From assembly GCA_020466095.1 (NCBI GenBank), contig CM035806.1, forward strand, positions 66,951,589-67,015,588: 64,000 nt of DNA, given 5' to 3'. The notes beneath the pieces were generated by a model. The model was not told the DNA's origin. It saw only the letters and a program-made list of their open reading frames with translations, and made no database searches. A program made the translations under genes and the position numbers. This DNA is from Chlorops oryzae. Lineage: Eukaryota; Arthropoda; Insecta; Diptera; Chloropidae. Positions 54,666 to 64,000 of this stretch are shown piece after piece. Position 1 is the first letter of the stretch. Each line of letters begins with the position of its first letter.

Positions 54666-55530
54666 TCAGAGCGAGTCTCTGAGTCCTGCGTCCAGCAGGA
54701 AGTTTAGTATAGAACCTTCACTGGATTTGAGTTCCGCTTCGGGTAGTATTTGCCCCCCAAAGTTACTAATTCTTGCTTTTTTCAGGGCCGGACATGACCC
54801 GATGATGTGAGCTGCAGTTTCCTTGTCTGTATTACAGAACCTGCATTTCTCATTCGTGAGCACTTCCAGTTTAGTGAGATGATAGTTCAACCTGCAGTGA
54901 CCTGAGAGTATTCCTATTATTATTCTTAGTTTATTCCTTGATAGTTTTATGCATTCCTCGAACCTTTTGTGGTTGTAGGTTCCTATCATAAGCTTAGATT
55001 GCGAGATTCCTCGCTGTTTTTTCCAGTATAGTTTCCTCTCGACAGATTCTTTGTCCCTGATAAGTTTTTTGATTGCTCCCTTACCTAGGCCACAGAATGG
55101 TTCAGGTCCATAGAGGGCTAATTCTTCCCCCTCTTTGGCCATTCTGTCCGCAAGTTCATTGCCATCTATTCCCAGATGTCCTGGAACCCACAGTAGCCAT
55201 ACTTCATTTCTTACACCCAGTGTGTTTAGCTTTTTTAAGCACTTCCTAACTAGTTTAGAGTTGACCTGGTTAGAGATGAGTGCCTTAATCGCTGCATGGC
55301 TGTCAGTGAGTATAGCAATCTTGCAGTTTGTATACTTGCGTTTGAGGTTGATGTGCGCGCATCTGTCAATCGCGTATATTTCCGCTTGAAAGATGGACGC
55401 ATTTACCCCCGCATTGGTTCTGAGCATTTGATCCTCGGCCCTACGAGTCCTGCTCCTGCTCCATGCTCAGTAAGTGAGCCGTCAGTGAACCAGGTTATCA
55501 TATTCTGGTTTATCCCATAGGTTGTGGATG
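54666..55530 (-). pseudogene. LINE RNase H domain
   Basis: After TWFTDGSLTEHGAGAGLV (first Asp), a frameshift near 55425 leads to NASIFQAEIYAIDRC (Glu), AILTDSHAAIKAL (Asp) and WVPGHLGIDGNELADRMAKE (the H and final D). RNase H degrades the RNA template after reverse transcription. Downstream, CRFCNTDKETAAHIIGSCPA is the Cys/His-rich tail typical of these LINEs. Confidence 0.88.
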
Positions 55531-57640
55531 TACCCTCCCATTTTTTTTTGTGCTTAGTTTGGTTCTAAATTTCATTTACAAACTAAATTCAGGGAGCATG
55601 GTATCCCTCAGCATGCTGATTTCAGGTACCTGTGCTTTAAGAGTTTCATGCCTCTTGAAATTTGCACGGCTGTTTGTGCCAATGTTTGCGGATATCATCC
55701 TAAGAACTGCCCTCTTTGCCTGGGATTGCATATGTATATGAAGAGGTGTAAGTTCTAGGATGACCTTCATAGAGGCTGTTGGGCATGTGCGCATGGTCCC
55801 CGTAACGCTGACGCACGCCAGTCTTTGAATCCTGGCCAGCACGTTTTTTACGGTCTGTAGCTCTGTGCATTCGAGTGCCTTACATGTCATAAATACTCTT
55901 GTTGCTTTATTGGCTATTTCCTCCAAATGGCCTTTCCATCGAAGTCTTTGGTCCAATGTAACGCCCAGTAACTTTACTTCCGTTTGCGTTGCTATTTCAA
56001 CTCCACCTAGATGGGTTTGAAGTTATTTAATTTATATTTCCTAGTAAAGGGGACAATTGTGGTCTTGGCTGGGTTGATGCTCAGTCCCACCTTGTCACAC
56101 CATTTCTTTGCTAGTTTCAGCCCTAGCGAGATTATCTCGCACAAAGTGCTTTCGAATTTGCCTCTGCTTATGATGACAATGTCATCCTCACATCTCTGGT
56201 ACGAGAGACCAGATTTACCTAGCTCATCCAGAAGTTAATCTATTACAAGGCTCCACATTTGGGGAGATAGTAGCCCTCCTTGTGGGCATCCTCTAGAGGT
56301 ATTTGCTATGATGCTCCCTGTACTAGTGGTTATTTCTACCTTCCTAGTACGCAGCATATTGCTCATCCATTGGGTCAGAGTATCAGGTATTCATCTTCTC
56401 AGTAGAGCGTTACGTATTGTTTCGTGCGGGGTATTGTCAAAGGCCCCCTCTATGTCAAGAAATGCGCATATGGCGGTTTCTTGTGCTTCCACGCTATCCC
56501 GTATTTCCCCAGTCAATTGGTACAGCGCAGTTTCCGTTGACCTGCCTGCTCTCTACGCATGCTGATTGGTATGTAGCGGGAAATTTATTAGCGTATTTGT
56601 TCGAATGTGGTTGTCTAACACCTTTTCCATAGTTTTCAGAAGAAAAGACGTTAGACAAATAGGTCTGAAGGATTTTGGGTGTAGAGGGTCCTTTTTGCCT
56701 GGTTTTGGCAAAAATACTACCTTGGCAATTTTCCAGACTTTGGGAATGTACCCAAGTGCTAAACTGCTTCTAATTATTTTGGTTAGTTGACCGATTATAA
56801 TCTCAAAGCCCTTCTGTAATAACGCTAGAAATATGCCGTCGAACCCAGGAGATTTAAGTGGTTTGAAAGACATGACTGCCCACTTAATCCTGTTTACTGT
56901 GCATATTTCTTTCACTGTTTTCCAGTCTCTTCTTCTTATTTCATTTCTTATTTCCCAGTCTACAGGGTCTGATGTCTGGAAAGTGAGTTTGAAGAAGGAG
57001 GTTGGCCCTTTCCTCCTCACCCTCGGTAAACCAACCGTCGCCCTTTCTGAGGTTGCCTTGGGAGATATTGCTCCCTTTGGCCAGTACTTTGTAGAATTTT
57101 GAAACCTCTGTGTACTGCTCAATGCTACCACAGAAAGTCCTGAAGCTGTTTCTTTTTCCTTTTCTAGTCTCCCTGTTATAGAGAGTCGGCTTTGCTCTAT
57201 AGGTTGACCAGACATTAGTATTTTTTGCGCTATTGAAGAGCCTGCGGACCTCCTTCCGCAGTTCTGCTAGGTTGTTATTCCACCAAGGGACATCTCTCTT
57301 AGAGTTGATATTACTTGGCGGGCAACTGTCTTCATAGGCATCTAAATATTATACTTTTATTGAAGGATTCTACTGTAATTTCTAGTTCCAACGGGGTCCT
57401 GATTTTATCACGCAGTTGTACCAGTTGCTAAGTTATCTAAGTATTTTTCCCAATCTGTTTTTCTTGGGTTTCTTAGGGTTATTTTTACTGCTGGGTAGAC
57501 TTCGATGTCAAATCTTAGTATTCTATGATCTGATAGCGATGGCTTACTGGATACTCTCCAGTTTCTGACTATTCTACTGCCCCCAACTTTGCCCTGATGT
57601 TATACCTTGCGATACCGAGGCTGCCTTCGCATAGTGCAGG
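55531..57640 (-). pseudogene. LINE endonuclease remnant and reverse transcriptase
   Basis: The endonuclease start KIAHINLHYAKAAS (about 57610-57660) is followed almost at once by its C-terminal SKPSLSDHRILRFDIEVYP, so the catalytic middle is deleted. Next come AYEDSCPPS, DVPWWNNNLAELRKEVRRLF and the RT blocks KPLKSPGFDGIFLALLQKG, IPKVWKIAKVVFLPKPGK, FRPICLTSFLLKTMEK, ETAICAFLDIEGAFDNTPHE and GCPQGGLLSPQMWS. The catalytic box reads RCEDDIVII where relatives have YADDIVI; both aspartates remain. Stops interrupt it after NALLRR and WSLVID. Confidence 0.82.
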
Positions 57641-57673
57641 TTTATGTGGGCAATCTTTGCGCTGGCCATCTTA

Positions 57674-59073
57674 CTATTACTGAGGAGTTGTTTCCTCAGT
57701 CAGAGTATCCTCACCCTCTGACTGAGTAGAATCGTCCTCCGACCCCAGCTGTAGCCTTTCGAGGTCTAATGAGGTTAGCTCCTCATTTTCTTCAGGGATT
57801 ATAGAGACCTCCCCTTCCTCCTTCTCGCTTCTGGTTGCCTCTTCCGCTACCTTAGCCTCGACATCTTCGGGTATGCTAACTCCCGTTGGTGCCTTCTCCT
57901 CTTTGCCCTGCTTCTTATTGTGTACGTGCACAGGTATGCTGCCAAAACGGTAGCTCAGCCTGCAGCCGTTTGCCCGTATGGCCCCTAGTGACTTGTCGTC
58001 AACATCAATAGTCAGCAGCTTTCCCTTTTTCATGTCCCTGCTGGTGAAGATGCGCCACAAATGAGTGTGGAACTCCTCATTCTGCGCCACCAGCAGGTTT
58101 AGCAGCTTCTTCGTCTCCACTCCGGCTGCCCTCGGTAGGTACATTGTGACCATATGTGCTGCAGGTATGTCGTCTCCGCTGCATGTCGTCAGCTCTGTAC
58201 CTTTCCATCCCGAAAGTTTCGGGACTGTTGCACTTAGCCACTAAGCCACTCCTTCAATTCCACAATCAACCAGTATAAGGCCTGGCCGAAAGTGGATGCC
58301 CTCGAATTTTAGCTTGGCTGTCCAGCCCTTCGACATTTCCTGAATAAGTAACTCCTCAAATTGCCCCTGCTCCTCACGACTGAGTATAGTTTCATGGTAG
58401 TTTTTGGGGAGAACTGCCATCCTAACACCCTTGGCGATCGCAGCATAGCTAATGCCTTAGGTACGGTGCGCCCGTGCATTTATAGGATGCTTGGTATTTG
58501 CTCCGACCCTGGAATTTTTAGCCATGTTGCCCTCCGGTGGTGTTATCTCTTGTGCACCCCTTTTTTGGCATCATGAGTGCTTTTGGGACTATCTTGCCGT
58601 TTCTTCAATGCCTCTTCTGTCGTCATGCCTTCTTTCAGGAAGCGAAGGTACCATTTAGTTCCTGCCCCCCTAAGTTTGGTATTCTTCTTGATCTCTCCAA
58701 ACCTTGCAGTACTAGTTTTGGTCATACCCGTACTGGTCGACGCTTGTGGGATAGCCTCTTTGGTTGTCGAAGCAGCCTTAGAGCCCACTTGCACTCGACT
58801 TTCCGTCCAGACCTTCTGCTGTACTACCCCCGGTAAGTGCGGTTTGTTTCCCTTGGATGTTGAGGCATCCTTGGGACCCGCATTTAGCGTGGGTTTCTTT
58901 GGCGTTAGATCTAGAGGTTGCTCTCTAGATCTTTTGCCATCTCCCTTTCCTTTTCGCTTGGGAGTGAGCACCTGACGTTCAGTATCTTGGAGATTGTGCT
59001 CCACTTGATCCGCCAGTTGAGATGCGGTATAAGAACCCGCTGCTTTATTAAGGTTTTTCAAATTTAGTTCCAT
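57674..59073 (-). pseudogene. LINE ORF1 (Gag-like) with lesions
   Basis: The N-terminal part (58543-59073) starts MELNLKNLNKAAGSYTASQL, is rich in K, S, T and P, and ends with LRGAGTKWYLRFLKEGMTTE. The C-terminal part (57677-58153) reads VTMYLPRAAGVETKKLLNLL and RLSYRFGSIPVHVHNKK, then an acidic E/S-rich end. It resembles ORF1 proteins of Loa-type LINEs in insects, which bind element RNA. Frame changes separate the two parts. No CCHC knuckle is seen. Confidence 0.65.
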
Positions 59074-59085
59074 ATGTTGGTTTTA

Positions 59086-60240
59086 AAGTTGAGGGAATGT
59101 AAAGTCCGCTATTAGTGTCCGACCGAAGGTTCGGCTTCGGTAATCGGCATGATCGGCCAATTCTTAATCTTCGGCTTCGGCTGGAAAAAGCCGAATATTT
59201 TAGTCGAATATTATTGGATTTTAATGGAAGTTAAAAAGTTACAGTAGATTTTCAATTTATTAATTGATACCTTTAACACTAGTGAATTATTGCCGTAAAT
59301 TCTCACGTTGTGGGCGACTAAAGCAAAAGAATTTAGAGAAAAGGGTATAGCACTATAAGCATAGTGATTCTGCCCCGGAAGCCGATTTCAACTTTAGTTG
59401 TTTTGCTGTTTAGGTAAATGCAAAACATTTAATTTTCGGGAAGTTTTTGCTCTCGATCCCCTATTGTCCTTGAATATCCTTGAAAAAGGTGGTTTTTTAG
59501 AGAAAATTTTTAAAAAATCATATCTAAGACAACTATAAAGATAGAATGTTCATTCAAAAGCATATATATAGAAAATTACTCAGGAAATATTACAAAAATA
59601 TTTTTCAGGTAATTTTGCTAAAACCTCTCAGGCTCCTGCGACAGCCTTAAAAATGGCAAGTTAAAAAAATGTTGCATACTTCTCGGGTATACCTGTGATT
59701 GGTATGCATCAATATGATTTTTCCGTATTGTCATATCATGTGAATTTGTGTAACAAACAACAAAGAAAAATAAAAAATGGCTTAATACTACAGAAAAATC
59801 TAACCACAGTCCAAATATTCCCTAATTCTACTGAAAAATCTAACCCAAATAAAAATTGCAAAACAACTAATCTATGAAATATGTAAACACTGCAATAAAA
59901 CCAGAAAGTTAACAGGATCGATCTACCTGTCTACCTGGAACTGGAGAAGAATTCACCCCTGCATTTTTAAAAAATACCAGCCATCCAAAGCCCAATACCA
60001 TACAGGTAAAGAGGTAAATAAGTAGAAATTGATTCTATCTTGCATTGATTTGATTATTATTATAAGGTTATGGCTATTAAGGCTATTAAGAAAACGAAAA
60101 ATTGGCATTATAAATATGTTTAAAATTAAAATTAAATCGATTTAATCGATTTTTTGTTTGAATTAATCATCCAACATCGATTTATAATTATGCAGGTCTT
60201 CTCTTAATCGAAAATTGATTTTTTATTAAATTTTACAACT
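59086..60240. other. No recognisable gene; TTCGGCTTCGG words
   Basis: 59120-59200 holds GGTTCGGCTTCGGTAATCGG and CTTCGGCTTCGGCTGG, perhaps the end of a DNA element. The rest is AT-rich. Confidence 0.45.
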
Positions 60241-60243
60241 CTA

Positions 60244-60435
60244 TTAGGAACTAAATTGAGATTGTAAAAAGATATGAAGTCTGCAAGCCATATTAAAGAG
60301 CTTCACGTCATCTGCAAACCTGAGTGTTTTGGTGTCACGAATAATATCCGGTAAGTCATTTATAAAGATGATAAAAAGTAGCGGACCCAAATGGCTTCCT
60401 TGGGGTACTCCCGACATAACATCAATACGACGCAC
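60244..60435 (-). pseudogene. Jockey-like LINE reverse-transcriptase scrap
   Basis: SGVPQGSHLGPLLFIIFIND and LRFADDVKLF are RT blocks 4-5, including the FADD catalytic motif of Jockey-like LINEs. It is about 60 residues long with no flanking RT on either side. Confidence 0.8.
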
Positions 60436-61125
60436 AGTGCTTTGATCCCATACATTCGATGGACAAAATTAGAAAGAAGTGTCGTAGGGCAATGAAATTC
60501 GACACAAGTCTCTAATATGACTTACCCAGCGGAAAATTATCTCCTGCATGACAATGTCATCAGTGATGTCATCGATGACATATAGGTGACATTGTCATGC
60601 ATGACTTCTTGGAGGACATGTCATCGTTTATGGATGCTGTTCACGTGCTTGAATCTCATTCGCTATTGAAATTTAAATAAAATTTTTTTTACTTCATTCA
60701 TTAAAATAATACAATTTGTTAAATACATTTAAAAAATGTTCTCCTTAGTTTATAAAAAAGAAACAAATAGAAATCCTTACTGTGGTACAGTGCAACTCAT
60801 ATAACTCAATTTCTAATAGAATATGAGTGAAAATTTCTCAAGTGGGCCACATTTTTTTGGATGGTCGGATTTTCGACTTTTTTAAATCACAATAACCAGT
60901 AATAAATACAATTTGAACAGTTTTGTGAAATTCGAATTTTAACGATAATCAGCGGCTCCAGGAGATTATATTAGGACATGTTTATACCTCTGACACTCTG
61001 TGTCGAGGATATAATGCATTTGTGTGGTTGTGTGTAACACCCAGAACCAATCGAGAAAGACTATACCAAATATATATATTTACAAACATGTCCTAATATA
61101 ATCTCTTGGAGCCGCTGATTATTTC
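60436..61125. repeat. Palindromes and a family B end fragment
   Basis: GCATGACAATGTCA (60547) pairs with TGACATTGTCATGC (60586) around GATGTCATCGATGACAT. Farther on, ATAATCAGCGGCTCCAGGAG (60945) is inverted at about 61085-61122, enclosing a family B end (60990-61070, TGTGTGGTTGTGTGTAACAC). Confidence 0.6.
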
Positions 61126-62395
61126 CATACCAATTTCTAATGGGATATCTCGACTTTTATTCAAAAAATTATTGATAATGGAAAAATTCCGAAATCTGGG
61201 GAATATGATTTTGGATTTTTTTTTTAAATCACAATTTTTCTTTTCATATATATTTTTATATTTTCAATCCGAATTTTTTGAATTTGAATTATCAATTTTT
61301 CATTATTCAGAAATTTTATGTTTCCATTTTGTGATTTCTTTTTATTAAACAATCACGAATAAAATAATTAAAACTTTTGGCCAATCAGTAATTAGTCCCT
61401 ATAATATTGCTGAAAATATTCTTACTGCCGATCCCTGCATATAACACACAATATAAAAAAATCGAAGCTTATATCGAAGCTCTTTGGTTGTTTATGGTAT
61501 GTTCGTTTACGTTTCGGCATTGCGGACGCTTGTACAGTAAAATACAGCTCTCTATTTTTTTTTAGAAGACTGCAAAAAATGTTTCTTTAGAAATTTTGAG
61601 TAAGTTTCGGAGTGGGTAATTAGTAATTACCTTTACCCTAAAAATCGGACTAGGTAGTAGTCCCATACTACCCACCCCTTTCGCCGGGCCTGGCCATACC
61701 TAACAATATTTTCGAAGCCGAAGTAGCCATAGGTCAAATGTGAATTTTAATCCTTCGCTTTTGTAAACAAACATTTCCGTGCTATATTCAAATTATTTAT
61801 GATGTCATTGTTGGTCCAAACATCTCCAAAAGCAGAAGAACAATTACTTCTTTATCTCCCAAAACTCAAGCCGTTGAAACATTTTTATATTTTCTTTCAT
61901 AACTATTTTGAAATGGCCGATTCATGTTGATTTTTCAAGCAAATATTTATATATTTCCCATGCCTAAAATTTTGGTAAGTATCAATAATATAAAAAATCA
62001 ATTTAAAAACATTTTTGATAAGGCAGCCGTGAGTAACATTGAATTCATTATGCATTATTAACAAAAAACAAAAAAAAAAAGTTTTTTGATATTATTTGAA
62101 TGTTATTTTTTTTTTTTTTTTCAATTGAAATCAATCTTATGTCACACTCCATTTCAGTTTTCCCGTAATTTGTAGCATGCTTACAGCCATATGAAAGATG
62201 GGCCCTAATTTGAAAAGGGCGGAGGATAAAAAAATCGGGTTTGACCTATGCGTCCTTGGGCATTCCTTCTCAAAACAAACCTTCGTAGACTCTTATTTTA
62301 CTTTTTTTTGCTCGCACGAAATCATCCACCTTGATACACAGACATATCTCAGTTTTTACGTATTTCCAATTTCAAATAGGTTATTTTTTTGAATG
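61126..62395. other. No recognisable gene
   Basis: AT-rich, with no domain in any frame. Confidence 0.5.
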
Positions 62396-62399
62396 TTTA

Positions 62400-62470
62400 T
62401 TCCTAACCCCTGTGTGGGATTTGATTCTCGGAACTCTCGCTTTCTAGTCATGTGCTCATCCATCAATTTT
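62400..62470 (-). repeat. tRNA-like head (third member of the ACTAGAAAGCGAGAGTTC family)
   Basis: On the minus strand, GATGAGCACATGACTAGAAA, then GCGAGAGTTCCGAGAATCAA and ATCCCACACAGG. The B box is mutated (GAATCAAATCCC). Confidence 0.5.
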
Positions 62471-64000
62471 ATTTCATTTTTTCTGTGTTCTTCATATTTC
62501 ATATGTTTGCTGAAATAAAATAAACAATTTCGTATAAGAGTATAAGAACTGAAGTGGGTTACAACCCCATTATGATTGGATTTCCACGATTTTTTCAAAA
62601 CTTCTTAGTTTGAAACCCAGAAGTGTTCGGTCCAAATTTTAATTTTCGAAAATTCGGAACTCGTAGATGAAATGATTTTGCAAAGGCTTTAAAAAAGCAC
62701 CGCCTGGGAGGGTTTAAGGAGAGGAAGTGTGCATTTTTGGAAGCTTATAACTAAAGGAGTGTCCAAACAGACCGTTAATGGTCATTCTAGCAATCATGAA
62801 AGATATGTATATGTTGAGAGCTGCAAAAATGCACTTTTCCTAGTTAGGCTCCGTGATCTTTTCTCCCAAAAAACTTCCTGAGCGTTTTAGGAGCATTAAC
62901 ACTCCCGAAAAGGTGTCCTTAGAAGTGCCGTGCGAATTTTTTTGGTTGGCTGTGTAGAACCATAAGAGTTAAACGCTAGTTTCTCATAGCAAATTAAATG
63001 TTCATACAAAGCTACGAAGTTATGAAGCCTCCTTATGAAAACTAGTAAAATTTTTCCAAAAGAATTAATTAGTTACACCAAAATGGCCAATTAAGCTAGT
63101 AAAAGTTTTAAGTTTACACCAGCGATGGCCAACCTTTTATCAATTACGGGCGCTTTGACAATTTTCCATAATCGCTGCGGGTGCAAAATTTTTAATAAAG
63201 TTAAATAAATAATAAATAAAGTAAAAATTTTTCCTAGTGATTGAATTCAACTAAATCCTTATAAATGCTTATAAACACACCGGTACCTAAAACTCAAAGT
63301 ATCTCAGAAAAGGAGTATTTTTGGGGAAATACGCGTAGCCAAAGCTCTAAACTAGTGTTGCATAACTCAGCTTGTTCGGGCAAATCACACATATGAGCAG
63401 CTCTACTGACAAAAAGTAGAAAGAGTGCTCCTACAATAATAAAACTTGGCACCGATCTTTATTGCAATGGAATTTGTTTTAATTACTTTATGGAATTAAG
63501 AAAAGAGCGAAGTTTCAGCAAAATCTGCCACGACAACTAGTGGCGGTCCACCACCCATCCCCCGTCCCAACCAAAATGTATATTTCATTTAAACTTTTTT
63601 TCATTTCATCAGAATTTTTCGAAATATTGCAAAAAATTTGGTATTGATAAAACAAAAATGTGCTAAAAGTTACATCAAAATTGGCCAATCACCCTAAAAC
63701 TATACTATCGAAATTTTTTGAAATTTATTTTGCATTTATTATATATATATTATAATGATTTTTGTTGATTCGATGCTTATGCATTCAATAAACTGTGATT
63801 TACATCCAAAAAAAAGTTAAAATATTTTATTTTTTTGTTCCTGGGTACTACAACTTCAGGACTCGATATTAGTAATGCACCAGCTGGCATTTAGGCCGGA
63901 TAGCCGGATATCCGGCTGCCGGAAGGATAATTTTTTTTTGTCTTGTGATTGCACCGAACTGCAATGAAAAATCTCTGAAAATGGAAATTTTCTGTGAAAA
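62471..64000. other. No recognisable gene
   Basis: Unrecognised AT-rich DNA. A perfect palindrome AGCCGGATATCCGGCT lies near 63906. A (TA)n tract is at about 63740. Confidence 0.5.

Larger units (their letters stand above)
54580..59085 (-). mobile_element. Loa-like non-LTR retrotransposon, decayed
   Basis: On the minus strand: an ORF1 (57674-59073), then an ORF2 with a remnant of APE endonuclease, RT and RNase H (54666-57640), ending in an (AAT)n-like tail (54590-54612). The RNase H after the RT and the ORF1 type fit the Loa/lian group. Many frameshifts and stops are present. Confidence 0.8.

Noticed and set aside
63893..63925. CCGGATATCCGG palindrome as a regulatory operator
   Set aside because: Short, isolated and without any gene nearby to support a role.

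Overview
The window looks like intergenic DNA from a higher dipteran fly. It is AT-rich and carries spliced eukaryotic coding sequence at the left edge. The rest is a dense, nested landscape of transposable elements of kinds common in fly genomes: Gypsy-type LTR elements, a Penelope-like element, RTE-, Loa- and Jockey-like LINEs, mariner/Tc1, hAT, many small inverted-repeat elements and tRNA-derived SINEs. The species cannot be fixed from the sequence alone.

Layout. 1-831: last three visible exons of a NAD kinase gene (+), then its 3' UTR. 1.55-5.55 kb: small DNA elements nested in each other, ending with a 'family A' repeat. 6.07-11.58 kb: complete LTR retrotransposon 1 (CCGA target duplication, SAP-domain Gag, pol in a second frame). 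11.9-15.1 kb: tandem repeats, then a Penelope-like element with a hammerhead-like motif and inverted tails. 15.1-20.7 kb: family A and B repeats, a 5'-truncated RTE-like LINE and a TTA-flanked element. 21.09-25.67 kb: complete LTR retrotransposon 2, primed by tRNA-Trp, with gag and pol joined by what looks like a textbook -1 frameshift signal (A AAA AAC plus an H-type pseudoknot). 26-29.2 kb: SINEs and simple repeats. 28.9-39.2 kb: a hAT element inserted in an older repeat, itself broken by a palindromic Tc1-like element. A 4.6-kb slice of this nest is present twice in tandem, almost identical. 40.7-49.5 kb: more family A and B copies, a mariner pseudogene and small MITEs. 50.3-53.5 kb: a triple nest and an inverted partner carrying tRNA-like modules. 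54.6-59.1 kb: a decayed Loa-like LINE (-). 59.1-64 kb: mostly unrecognised AT-rich DNA with a Jockey-like RT scrap, short palindromes and one tRNA-like head.

Only NAD kinase is a host gene with a clear cellular role. The transposons interact by nesting. Insertion order can be read from target duplications, for example repeat R1, then hAT (GTCTATTT), then the palindromic Tc1 element (TA), then the 4.6-kb duplication. Retrotransposon 2 is the element most likely to be recently active: its ORFs are open, its LTRs are nearly identical and its RT motif is intact.
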